Shown here one piece after another: positions 48,906 through 59,441 of a DNA stretch of 64,000 bases. The DNA comes from Cymbidium sinense (lineage: Eukaryota; Streptophyta; Magnoliopsida; Asparagales; Orchidaceae). Where the stretch lies: positions 71,010,443 to 71,074,442 of the forward strand of contig CM038229.1 of the NCBI GenBank assembly GCA_021442155.1, given 5' to 3'. The position numbers and the translations under genes were made by a program. The notes under the pieces are model-generated. The model saw only the letters and a program-made list of their open reading frames with translations, was not told where the DNA came from and ran no database searches. How positions within the stretch are numbered: position 1 is the stretch's first letter; every line of letters starts with the position of its first letter.

Positions 48906-49300
48906 TTGGTTTATAAAGAAATCAACCAAGTTTGATTTAGTTTAAAGGGGGTTTTGGCTAAGCATATGGAGGTGGTTTATATGGCTTAGGAAGGGATTTT
49001 GAAACTTGAATTTAATCATTGGTCTTGATTATAGGTCTTGGAAATTTGGTTTGGTATGAATTTGAGGTTTGGTTTGAGGAGGAAGGCATTGGTTGGGTTT
49101 AGGCTATAGGGTAGGCAAGTTTTCCTAAGTCCCTAAGGCATAACCTAATCCTATGACTAACCCTTCTAAGTCTCTAGGCTTATGTTAAGTGTTCACCTAA
49201 TCACTAGAAGTGTCTTAAGACTAAGGAGCTCTTAGTGTCTACAGGAGTCATAGATCTATGATGAGGAAGTTGAGAACTCACACCAAAAGTGAGGCCAACA

Positions 49301-49541
49301 CCTAGTTTAAATAAACCTTGCTTTATTCATCCATGTAAAGCATGAGAAAAATTTCTAGTATATACAAATACCCATCATGCCTTAGGAGTCCTTATTAGGA
49401 GATTAGGTCCATCATAAGGTAGTAATTTTTATCTTTCAAGATAGTGCACTAATCATTGATGTCATGCCCGATCACCTTAATAAGTACACCCTCAGATCTG
49501 CATAGTATCCCCCATATACATATGTAAAAATAAACACCATA
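49301..49541 (+). repeat. 5' LTR tail of element C
   Basis: The last ~240 bp of a plus-strand LTR (reverse complement of 10001-10240), ending ..AATAAACACCATA where other copies end CACCACA. Its left edge at 49301 is the insertion point of element B. Confidence 0.82.
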
Positions 49542-49549
49542 GATTTTTC

Positions 49550-49567
49550 TGGGGACTCTGTTAGGGA
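49550..49567 (+). other. Putative primer-binding site
   Basis: TGGGGACTCTGTTAGGGA lies 8 bases after the LTR end. Its form resembles primer-binding sites of Tat/Ogre elements, which are described as complementary to a tRNA-Arg 3' end; I have not verified the complementarity. Confidence 0.5.
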
Positions 49568-49955
49568 TGGTTCCTCTCTCCATCTCTAGTAGACAATTGT
49601 TGTCTCCAAGTATTAATAGTGGAGCTGTATTTTGTATGAGTCCAAGACTATCTTTACTTCCATTGACACTTTGCTTATTTCATTCCTAAGCAAAGCTAGC
49701 CACATCTTTTAGGTTTTAAGACCTCACTCCTTGTAGGTCTTACAACCCCTATTGGGTTTCCCAATAGGTGAAAAATAAAATCAACTAATGAAAAGAGATG
49801 ACAAAAATTTAGAACCTCCTTACCACTAGCTTAGTGTGGCAAAGTTCATTCCAATATTTAAGAAAATAAAATGTAACTTTTTCAAAATTCACATAACAAA
49901 AGATCTTGCACATAATTCATAAGAAATATTCAAAAAGCACAAAACTCATATGACC
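49568..49955 (+). other. Element C leader, LTR-proximal part
   Basis: Non-coding leader between the primer-binding-like site and the hairpin array. Collinear from about 49665 with 41163-41470 of B. Nothing else recognised. Confidence 0.6.
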
Positions 49956-51985
49956 AAACCTCATCTAACAATCCTCGTGATTGTTACATGGAGGTTCTTT
50001 TCAAAATCAAAATCAAAATCATTTTTTCAAAAGCATCTTGTTGAAAAAGTCATTTCGCTCAACATACTCAAATTTGTTAAATGAAGATTCTATTTTCAAA
50101 AATCATAGTATTGAAACTCCACTTAACATATTTCACATATGCTAGAGTTGGAGTTTCTCTCTTTTTCAAAAGTACACTTTTGAAGATAACCACCTTCATT
50201 CAACATGCTCAAATTTGTTGAATGAAGATCCTATCTTTAAATAAAATCATAGCATAAAATTGAAACTTTACTTAACATATTTTACATATGCTAGAGTTGA
50301 AGTTTCCATCTTTTCAAAAGCAAGAGATCACATGTGTGGAATCATGACACATTTTGGACTCCATTTGACATACCCAAATTTATCAAATGAGAGTCCCATC
50401 TCCAAAATTTACAAAAAAAAATTGAACTTTATTTAACATACCCAAATTTGTTAAATAGATTTCCTCTCTTTCAAACAAAACATAATCACATTTGATTCCT
50501 ACTTAACATACCAAATTTGTTATGTAAGAATCCCATTTTTCAAATCATATCATATTTGATTCCTACTTAACATACCAAGTTTGTTAAGTAAGAGTCTCAT
50601 TTTCAAAAATCATATCACATTTTATTCCTACTTAACATGCCAAATTTGTTAAGTGAGAGTCTCATTTTCAAAATATAAATCAAAACACATTTGGCTTCCA
50701 CTTAACATACCAATTTTGTTAAATGGAAGTCTCATTTTTAAAAGAAAATAAACACAAATCGAAACACACTTGGCTCCCACTTAACATACAAAATTTGTTA
50801 AGTGAGAGTCTCATTTTCAAAACACAAATCAAAACACCCTTGGCTCCCACTTAACATACCAAACTTATTAAGTGAAAGTCTCATTTTCAAAACACAAATC
50901 ATAATCACACTTTGCTCCCACTTAACATGCCAAATTTGTTAAGTGAGAGTCTCATTTTCAAAACACAAATCAATACAAACTTGACAAAAACATCCTTGGT
51001 TCCCACTTAACATACCAAATTTGTTAAGTGAGAGTCTCATTTTCACAATAAAAATCATAATCTCACTTAGCTCCCACTTAACATGCCAAATTTGTTAAGT
51101 GAGAGTCACATTTTAAAAACACAAATCAAAACACACTTGGCTCCCACATAACATACCAAATTTGTTAAGTGCGAGTCTCATTTTTAAAACACAAATCAAA
51201 ACACACTTGGCTCCCACTTAACCTACTAAATTTGTTAAGTGTGAGTCTCATTTTCAAAACACAAATCAAAACACACTTGGCTCCCACTTAACCTACCAAA
51301 TTTGTTAAGTGAGAGTCTCATTTTCAAAACACAAATCATAATCACATTTGGTTCCTATTTAACATATCAAATTTGTTAAGTGAGTGCCTCATTCTCAAAA
51401 CATAAATCATAATCACACTTGGTTCCTACTTAACATACCAAATTTGTTAAGTGAGAATCTCATTTTCAAATCATATCACACTTGATTCCTACTTAACATA
51501 CCAAATTTGTTAAGTAAGAGTCTCATTTTTAAATCATAAATACAGTTGACTCCCACCTAACATATCAAATTTTTTAAGTGAGAGTCTCATTCTCAAACAC
51601 ATTTGACCTCTACGTAACATACCAAATTTGTTAAGTAAGAAGCATCATTCTCAAATCAATATATATCACACACATAATCCAGCATCATAAGCAAAGATAC
51701 TTTCACAAAATTTTCAAAACACACAATCAAAACCTCTTCTTAGCATATTGAAATTTGCTAAGTAAAAGTGCTTCCAAATCAAAATTTTTAAACAAGATAC
51801 ATAACACAAATATCTTTAAAAGTCTCTCCCAATATTTAAACCCTGCCCAACCTACTTAAATTGGTTGAGTATGGGTTCTAAATCAAAATCATTAGACAAA
51901 GTCACTCCTCCAAATATCTAAAATCTCTCCAAAATTCAATGAACCCTACTTAGCATACCTAAATTTGTTAAATATGGGTATTAAT
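49956..51985 (+). repeat. Leader hairpin array of element C (~25 units)
   Basis: A capping hairpin comes first (AACCTC 49957-49962 and TAACAATC 49966-49973 with GATTGTTA 49979-49986 and GAGGTT 49991-49996). Then come ~25 units 60-80 bp apart around ACTTAAC-ATACCAAATTT-GTTAAGT. In the sense RNA a typical unit folds as an 8-bp upper stem, one conserved C/A mismatch and a lower stem that may include G-U pairs. Variants keep pairing: CTTCATTCAAC 50194-50204 with GTTGAATGAAG 50217-50227; CATTTGA 50362-50368 with TCAAATG 50383-50389, plus GGACTC/GAGTCC at 50356-50361 and 50391-50396; TACTTAAC 50564-50571 with GTTAAGTA 50583-50590; CACTTAAC 51075-51082 with GTTAAGTG 51094-51101; CTTAGC 51739-51744 with GCTAAG 51757-51762. 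Confidence 0.9.
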
Positions 51986-52105
51986 TCTATAAATGTCAAT
52001 GATTGAAGATAAGCATCAAGGCAAGAGTCTGACTTAATTATATTTTAGTAAATGTAGTGATTTCAGTACAGTCAGTTAGTCAAGCTTCCAATCAGTGCAG
52101 TGATC

Positions 52106-53953
52106 ATGGATCCTAAGTTCATCTTCCCTTTCCCATCTAGTGTAGACTTAGCCTTGGATCAAGCCAATCTCACCACGATTGATGCCACCAACCTGATCTA
52201 TTTTGGTTGTGGCTTTAAGGGGGTCTGTATTACTTGTAAGGGGGTAGTCATCACAATCGTTAGTATGGAGGAGGTGGCGGGATAGATGCCATTCATCCGC
52301 TTAGATATCTCATCTTACTCTGAGTTTTCCTCATTGAAGATGAAGGCCATAGTGGTTTCCATGCCCCATTCAATGTCAGTTTCAGCGCTTGCCCATTCAG
52401 TTGCCATTGCCATAGCTCCATTGAGAGCTGCTACCTCCTCGTTGGTCACCCTAAAGGGGAAGGCTGTCTTAGCCTCTGAGATAGTCTCCTCCACTTTCAA
52501 GGTAGGTGTTTGTTCTTGCTCTGCCTTTCTCACTCGCACTCAACGTCGCAATAAAAATCAGAAGATTAAGCAAGGTGACGAGCCAGCAGCTAGAGAGCTT
52601 GAAGCTACTTCCCATATAGTTGAGGAGGGTACTCCCCATGAGACCTCTCCACTTCTGAGTGGTAGTAGGTTCCACCCCCTCTTGGCCTCAGATGGGGAGG
52701 AGGATTACCAGAGGAACGCTACTTCTCCTCCACTACCAGCATACCATGAGACCTTGACTAGGGAGCATAGGAGGCCCTACGCCAGACTTAGGACTGTTCT
52801 ACACCAGGTCATCAGAGCTTATGAATGCTCATAGTTTTGTACCTTATTTGACTTACGATCCATGATCCCTAGGAGTGTTACGGGTCAAATCCATAGAGAG
52901 AGAGAGAGAGCCATGGAGGCTCGAGTATCTACTCAGGTAGCAAGAGAGAGCAACGGAGGTATGCCAGGCAGTCGACAGCCTCCACTTTGATGGATTTTCT
53001 TGATCATCGCCCAGTCAGAGACGATCATTCAGATAGGATTATTCTTACCGGCATATTTTACTACAGACATAGATCCGTAGTTGAGGTGTAGTCTATTTTC
53101 CACACATCTCCCCTCACCGTCCACCATCTCCACTTTAGCTCGCAACATCTACCACTCCCGCCAAGGTTCAGAAACCCCAATTTGGGGAGAGACCTTCCCC
53201 TCTAGTGATCCGACTATGGCCTAAGGATCCCGCTCCATCCATTCCACCCGTTGAGGTGAGATCGAGCTCCCCTGCTCAACCCTCTACCTCAACTGTGGTT
53301 AAGAAGGAGTGGCGACCCAAGAGCATCATCGTCACATCACCACCACTGCAGCATACAGAGATAGAGAGGGGAGTGGACATAGACATGATCCCCATGACAG
53401 TTTATCCTCCCAGCCAGGAAGTTTTGATAGTAGGTAGTGTCCATTGCATCTAGGTAGAGGAGCACAGTCCTACAGCTAGCAGTCAGAGGGTATTTATCCT
53501 GGTCCAACTAGGCATAGTAGACTGATCGGTAGATGGCGTATTAGCAGACTACTTTGTTGAGAAGAGGCAAATTCTCAGGAGTGATCACTCTAATCAAGAG
53601 TATGATAGAGTCAACTTTGATCCTGATGAGGATGACATGTTGGATGATATAACTGAGGTCCACATGATTGACACTCGGGGATCTTACAGCAGGATCGGAC
53701 CAGCCAAGAAGGTGATGTGCTCGTGGAGGGTGACACTTCTCACTCGACTCATCACCTTCTTTACCAGCTCAGACAGAGAGATGATCATATTAATGAGATG
53801 GGGAAAAAGAATGAGGAGTTGATGGCAGTAGTTGCAACATTTCAGAACTCAACTCCAGTTTCACAGCCTTCTCCCATGACATCCGATCATCCAGAGTTAT
53901 AACATACCCTAGAGCATCCTAGGTGCACTCCTGCAGCGAATGACATTGGTAGC
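52106..53953 (+). pseudogene. Element C N-terminal gag extension
   Basis: The start at 52106 (ATGGATCCTAAG) is chosen because it aligns with the ATG at 39520 of B and is the first in-frame ATG after the hairpin array. The reading frame runs MDPKFIFPFPSSVDLALDQAN, with a stop at 52283-52285. A 182-residue open stretch (52286-52834) is Ser/Thr/Arg/Glu-rich with LTRTQRRNKNQKIKQG. It is followed by frameshifts, then VEVRSSSPAQPSTSTVVKKE (53205-53453) shared with B, and a coiled-coil-like segment QLRQRDDHINEMGKKNEELM (about 53774-53833). No known domain before the capsid region; function unassigned. An (AG)n tract lies at 52895-52910. Confidence 0.62.
52895..52910. repeat. (AG)n microsatellite
   Basis: Eight AG units inside the decayed gag extension of element C; not present at the corresponding place in B. 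Confidence 0.85.
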
Positions 53954-54960
53954 TTGCATAGGAAGGTTACAGATGGCATCTCCATGCATGAGAAAGATAT
54001 CAAGCATATGGTAGAGCAGCAGGTGAAGGAAGCGATGGTGCAAGCTCAGGGGAGCTCATCTATTCCAAAAGGTAGGCCATACCTGGAAGAATTTGATGTA
54101 GTTCAATACCCTAAGGGTTTTGTACCTCCTTCCTTCAAAATAGTGATATGGTGGAGCCCTCATTAGCATATTATACATTTCAGAGCCGGTTGCTGTAGCG
54201 CTAGTGGTAGTGACTCATTATTATTTAGACTTTTTGTCAACAACCTAGCAAAGGTTGCATTTTATTGGTATGTCAAACTGCCTAATAGTTCGGTAGGGGC
54301 TTTTGCTGAGTTGGAGCACCTCTTCTTTAATTAGTTTGCTGAAGCTCATCAAGGAGTTATTGTAGGTGATCTTGTTGTAGTGACAAAAGTCCCCAATAAG
54401 TCCCTTGTTGATTATATTCTCAGGTGGCGCAACCTGAGCATGAAATGCGAGTCGCAGCTGTCCGAACAACATGCCATTGAGATTCTCCTCAAGAATATTT
54501 ATGGCCCGACCACCTTCATGCTTAAGTGCTTTACCATCCATACATTTAAGAAACTAATTAACATGGCGGCTAGCCTATCAGAGGAAGCCAAACATCATCA
54601 GCCATAATAGCCATTCTCGCCATATCAGCAGCCTACCTAGCAGTGATGCAGTGATATTCTTACATCACCCCCCACCTCGTAGCTATTACTCACCCACTCT
54701 TGTTGATAGATTGAATAAGCTATATTCATTCAAGAGGGAGGTAATTAGGAAAATCTTAAAAAATCTCTTAAAGAAACCTAACTTTCAGCTACCAGAGCCC
54801 AAGAGGCTGGAGGATGTGGGCAAGAATAATGATTCTAACTATTGCCCCTACCATCGCATGATTAGTCATGTCTTAGAGGATTGTATCACATTTAAAGACT
54901 AGCTTGAGCATAGCTATAAGTTAGGTGTCGTGGTTATCCCCAAAGAATACTTATTAGAAT
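53954..54960 (+). pseudogene. Element C gag (capsid region)
   Basis: MHRKVTDGISMHEKDIKHMV is followed by GRPYLEEFDVVQYPKGFVPPS (53954-54166), then a YVKLPNSSVGAFAELEHLF segment, SLVDYILRWRNLSMKCESQL (54380-54607) and HTFKKLINMAASLSEEAKHH. These blocks characterise the plant Ty3/gypsy gag domain. After a shortened Pro/Gln linker, LVDRLNKLYSFKREVIRKIL and LPEPKRLEDVGKNNDSNYCPYH close the region (54651-54902). The sequence CPYH..SHVLEDC is the usual zinc-knuckle-like end of this family. Interrupted by stops and frameshifts. Confidence 0.82.
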
Positions 54961-55261
54961 AACCTTCTAATTCAATTAGGGTAATTCTTAGAGAAACCTA
55001 CGATCCTCTTAAGACCAAAGAAGATTAGGATATAGCCTTATCCCAAACCTCTCAAAAAATAGTTTCTAAAATTAAGAAACTCTCTTTACAGGTGCCTAAG
55101 ATAGCTCAAACCTCCAACACCAAGGAATATTTATAAGTTGCCAAAGACAACTTGAAGAAGGTGATAGCCCAACAGTAATAGCAGTCCACCTTACTTGCAT
55201 AGGATAGTTCAGTAGTGCAGCCACCATCCGAGTCCAGCACTCCATCCATAGTCGTAGCTAC
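54961..55261 (+). pseudogene. Element C gag-protease spacer, cut by deletion
   Basis: Decayed Lys/Ser/Thr/Gln-rich coding sequence matching 36240-36480 of B. It ends at about 55262 where the sequence jumps to the RT fingers (aligning with 2724 of A). Protease, linker and RT N-terminus, together more than 2.5 kb, are missing. Confidence 0.65.
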
Positions 55262-56330
55262 TAAAGAATGGCCAAATTCGCATATGCGTTGATTTTAGGG
55301 ATCTGAATAAGGCATGTCCTAAAGATTAATTTCCACTACCAATCCCAAAACTGATGGTGGACATCGCCTCATCTCATGCAGTCTTCTCTTTCATGGAAGG
55401 CTCATCTGGTTATAACCAAATAAAGATGGCCCTTGAGGATGAAAATAACACTGCATTTGAATCTTTTGCTATAAGGTCATGCCTTTCAGCCTTAAAAATG
55501 CTGGTGCTACATATAAGCGGACCATGACTCAGATCTTTGACGAACTCATTCATCATCAAGTTGAATGTTATGTCGATGATCTTATAGTAAAGAGTAAAGA
55601 AAAAGAAGACCACCTCTTTGACTTGAGAGTAGTTTTTGAACGGTAAGACAATTTAACCTTTAAATGAATCCCTTAAAGTGTGCATTCGGAGTTTCTTTAG
55701 GAAAATTTCTTGGGTTTGTTGTCCGGTACCGTGGAATAAAAATTGATATGGAGAAGATCAAAGTGATATTAGAAATGTCACCCCCTAAAAGCCTAACTCA
55801 ACTCAGATCATTTCAAGGGCAATTGGCATATCTAAGATGCTTCATTTATAACCTATCAAGGAGATACCAACCATTCTCAACACTTGTTAAAAAGGATGCT
55901 AAGTTCAAGTGAGATGACAAGTGCCAGCATGCTTTTCAAGACATCAAGCACTACCTAATGATGCTAATAATTCTAGCAGCCCCTATCATGGGCAAGCCAC
56001 TAATACTATATACTGCTGCATCTGACAACCCTCTTGGTGCTTTGTCGGCCCAAACCAATAATGAAGGGAAAGAGAATGCACTCTACTATCTTAGTCATCG
56101 TCTAATCCCTACTGAGGCAAACTATCCACCTATTGAAAAGCACTGTCTAGATTTAATCTTTACATTCCAAAAGCTATGACACTACATGATTTCTCATAAG
56201 GTGAACCTAATCTCTAGAATTAACCCACTATAATATCTTATGACACAGCTGACACAATCAGGATGGTTGGCGTGTTGGTCCATGATTTGGTCATAGTTTG
56301 ACATTACTTTCACACCCCTCCGTATAGTGA
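55262..56330 (+). pseudogene. Element C reverse transcriptase and RNase H, N-terminally deleted
   Basis: Begins at NGQIRICVDFRDLNKACPKD, then FSFMEGSSGYNQIKMAL, and YVDD intact at 55569-55580. NPLKCAFGVSLGKFLGFV, SLTQLRSFQGQLAYLRCF (55664-55912) and KCQHAFQDIKHYLMM follow. RNase H (55958-56179) has LILYTAASDNPLGALSAQ, ENALYYLSHRL and PPIEKHCLDLIF. It then reads into a KALADFIAHPHP linker typical of Tat elements between the two RNase H domains. Missing N-terminus, frameshifts and stops make it inactive. Confidence 0.87.
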
Positions 56331-56935
56331 AAGGAAAAGCACTAGCAGACTTCATAGCACACCCACATCCTGTTGATTCTCCACTTAGTGATGATCTCCC
56401 TGTTGAACAAATCATGAACTCAGGGGGCACTAGCATTTACTATTGGGAGATGTATTTTGATGGTGCAACTTCCTTTCAAAAGGGAGAAGAATCACGATCT
56501 ACTCTTCTAAGGAAGGCAAGGGTAAGAATATTTCTCCTAACTCCGGACCGCAATGTGATGAGATTCTCATATCATCTGTCCAATCTATGCACCAACAACG
56601 AATCTGAATATGCGGCTCTGATTGTCAATCTAGAGTTAACCATTACACTATGCCTCTAGAGCATCAATATCTTCGGGGATACTCAATTAGTTATCAACCA
56701 AATCACTGAGTCTTATAAGATTCTAGAGCCTAAGCTCCATCACTATCACAAGTACACTATCGAACTGTTGACCCAAATCCCAAAGGTTACCATCTACAAG
56801 ATTTTTCGAGGAGAAAACACAGTAGTAGATGCATTAGGCAAGCTTGCCAAAGAGTTGGCATGTCCGGAAGATGAGTCTATACCAATAAGGGTCTAAAATA
56901 GACAAGTCTTATCTCTTGTTGGCGCTGAACTCATC
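56331..56935 (+). pseudogene. Element C second RNase-H-like domain (aRNH)
   Basis: ADFIAHPHPVDSPL leads to YYWEMYFDGATSFQKG (first Asp 56459-56461), FSYHLSNLCTNNESEYAALI with the Glu of the AEY-type block kept, INIFGDTQLVINQI, and GENTVVDALGKLAKELACP. All four catalytic-type positions are therefore present. A stop at 56657-56659 and others break the frame. Best copy for comparing active-site residues. Confidence 0.8.
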
Positions 56936-58285
56936 GAGAGACTCTCTCTTAAAGGAGAGGTTTCCATTGCCAAAAAGGATGAGGAGCTAGATTAGAGGAA
57001 ATCATTCATAGATTATCTAAATATAGGCAAACTACCTCAACATAAGTCACTAACACATTAAGTGAAGCAGAGGGCCCTTTCTTACTCTCTCATAGATGAC
57101 ACCTTATATCAGTGGTCCTTCGATCATATGTGGTTACATTGTTTGGACAAACATGAAGCCCGAAAGATCATGACTGAGGTACACTCAGGCTGATGCGGAG
57201 CACATCAATCCGTTTCAAAGATGAAAGCCAAGATCAAGAGACTAGGATACTACTAGCCTTCGATAATCACAGACTGCATGGACGTAGCTAGGAAATGCCA
57301 CCAATGTCAAGTACACGTTGTGGTCTTATACCAACCACCCAACATTTTACATCATACATTGGCCTCATGGCCATTTGAGTGTTTGGGTACCAACATAGTG
57401 GGTCTGATCGATCCTCCTTCTTTTAAGAGTCATCGGTTCATTCTAGCTGCCACCGACTACTTTTCTAAGTGGGCGGAGGAAATCCCACTCAAAGAGGTCA
57501 CAACTCAGCATGTGCTCTAGTTTTTCAAAAACCATATCGTATCTTGGTTTGGGATGCCTCGATGAATTATATCCGATCATGGTACTGCATTCAAGAGCAT
57601 CAAGATCAACAGCTTTGCCTGAAAAAACATCATAGATTGGAGACACTCTACCATCTATTACCCAAGGGCAAATGGCTTAGTAGAAGCGTTCAATAAAACT
57701 CTAATCCAGATATTAAAAAAAACACTCGATGACAATAAGCGATAGTGGCATGAGCAATTAGTTGAAGCCTTATGGGCTTATCGCACCACATACATAACTC
57801 CAACTCAATCTACCCCATTCTCCTTAGTGTATGGGTCTGAAGCAACTCAATCTACCTCATTCTCCTTAGTGTATGGGTCTGAAGCAGTAATACCATTAGA
57901 AGTCCAACTCCCATCATTAAGGGTAGTTGTGAGTAGTAAAATCATAATGGAATAGAATGCCAAGTTGCAGTTAGAAGAGCTTGAAGGTTTGGAGGAGCGA
58001 TGCCTTCGGGCATGCCAGAACCTCGACTTGTACAAAGCCAAAATGATTCAAGCTCATAACAAGTTGGTCCATCCTAGAGCTTTTCAAGTAGGAGAGCTTA
58101 TTTTAGTTCTAAGGAGACCAATTGTTGCCCGTCAAAATATGGGAGGCAAGTTTGAACCCACTTAGGAAGGCTTTTTTGCCATAGAGATGGCCTACCAAGG
58201 AGGATCTTATCAGCTTATAAATTATAAGGGAGAGCCACTTATGCTTCCAATCAAAGGGCTCTACCTGAAGAAATATAATCCATAA
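56936..58285 (+). pseudogene. Element C integrase
   Basis: A His-containing block near 57150-57220 and CHQCQVH near 57298 form the zinc-binding part. The core reads GTNIVGLID, with the first catalytic Asp changed to Asn (57392-57394), TDYFSKWAEEIPL, SDHGTAFKS with Asp kept (57575-57577), and NGLVEAFNKT with Glu kept (57683-57685). The C-terminus (57965-58165) has ELILVLRRPIVARQNMGGKFEPT, and the stop is TAA 58283-58285 after the conserved YNP/YYP end. A 42-bp in-frame duplication (57802-57843 and 57844-57885) repeats 14 residues of the [12 protein letters not shown] block. Several stops remain. Confidence 0.87.
57802..57885 (+). repeat. 42-bp direct duplication in integrase
   Basis: Two adjacent copies differing by one C/T, each 14 codons; absent from A and B. 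Probably replication slippage, recent relative to the element. Confidence 0.9.
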
Positions 58286-59390
58286 ATCTTATTTCAAAAT
58301 AATTATCAATAAAATTTCTTTCATCTCAAGTTCTATCTCTTCCATGTAGAGAAATATCTTTGCTTGTGAATCCACCATGATGTGTTTAGGGTAGGTGTAA
58401 GGAACCCAAGCAGCGTCCTATCCTTTAGTGACACAGCACCAACACAAACTACATATAACCACATATGAAATAAATACATATATTTTGTCTCGAGCTATTT
58501 TGTTGTGGGATAAAGCTCCTTGTGGCACTAACTCATTAGTTACACAAGGTTGGGCTGACATGCTACTTTGTTTGTGTGTCACCCCAATGGTTACTTATCT
58601 GGCGGATGTAAGTCTACAAGCTTTCTTCCTAACTTGACCATTACAAACTAACGAGCGCCTTGTTAGTTTGGTAAGCCTTACTGTGTGGCCGGTAAGCTAC
58701 CTCATGTTGATTTTGTTTAAGAGGATGTAAGCCTACATGCTTTCTTCTTGAACTAGCCATCATGCACTGACTAGGTCATGTATATTTGAGTTTAGGATAA
58801 GTCCTCTAGTGGCTCCATTCCTTCTGACTACTTCAAGTTTGGGTCCAGTCCTTACATGGAACTCCCCACTTGGTAGTCGCCCTTGGTTGGATAGCATTTG
58901 TCTCACCAATGATAGATTATCCTGATGATCATTTATGTCTATGAAGATGTAAGTCTACAAGCCTTCTTCTTAGATTAATCATCGTAAATCGACGGGTATC
59001 TTAGGTTGGTTGGTTATCGTCACACTGACGGAAACCCACCCGGTGGATACACTACTCATGGCAAAAGTAAGTCTACAAGCTTTCTCCCAGAGTTGGCCAC
59101 CATAAACCTATAGGCTTTCTTTTACATGGTCTTGGATAAAGCCCCTAGCGGCACCTCCCCTATGGGCACTCTATTTGGATCACTCCTTAGCGACCTCATC
59201 TAGACACTACCCCGGTTACTTTGGATTGGATAATCTCCCTTTCCTAGTAGTCATCCCTGTGATTGGAGAATTTGTCTCACGGATATGCAGATTCTCCTTT
59301 AGTCCAGTAAGTTTGAGATAAGACTAGGCTGATATGAGCCCCTTCTTTCTGTGGTTCCTCGCACACCAACAGGGTTCACACAAATATATA

Positions 59391-59441
<51 letters not shown>

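Larger units (their letters stand above)
10001..49300 (-). mobile_element. Element B, giant Tat-like LTR retrotransposon, interrupted by nested LTRs
   Basis: A minus-strand element with recognisable 5' LTR (41498-49300), leader with hairpin array (39521-41497), gag (36488-39520), protease (35150-35640), RT-RNase H (32540-34207), second RNase H (31960-32514), integrase (30920-31980), 3' UTR (28379-30919) and 3' LTR (23839-28378 plus 10001-10773). The outer flanks CCTAA (9996-10000) and CCTAG (49301-49305) match at four of five bases, as expected for an old 5-bp target duplication. Between the two 3' LTR pieces sit later LTR insertions. Without those, the element would be about 26 kb as preserved and nearer 29 kb with two full LTRs. 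All genes are broken. Confidence 0.75.
41498..49300 (-). repeat. Element B 5' LTR (7.8 kb preserved)
   Basis: The longest LTR copy. The sense start TGTTGGCCTCACTTTTGG lies at 49300; it runs leftward without a foreign insertion to about 41498, where the final ~95 bp are deleted. Sub-blocks, in sense order: palindromic units (48905-48510), TTGACC block (48220-47330), GC-richer island (47330-46040), AATTAA-rich block (46040-44550), paired 250-bp sub-repeats (44460-44165), a long AT-rich part, then TATA box (41905-41898) and R/U5. The equivalence with 10774-13651 plus 20214-23838, and with 13652-20213, shows that all these blocks belong to one LTR. Confidence 0.85.

Noticed and set aside
28379..49300. 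Athila-lineage assignment because of DLGAS in the protease
   Set aside because: The second RNase H after the first, the KALADF linker and the 3' UTR repeats favour Tat; no env-like ORF is visible after integrase.
49550..49567. A tRNA gene near the LTR end
   Set aside because: Only the short primer-binding-like stretch is present; no cloverleaf could be made from the flanking bases, and none was recognised elsewhere in the window.
49990..51990. Possible CRISPR array (regular short direct repeats)
   Set aside because: Plant nuclear context; repeats are diverged, the intervening stretches are also similar to each other, and no cas genes occur. It is a tandem hairpin repeat of a retrotransposon leader.
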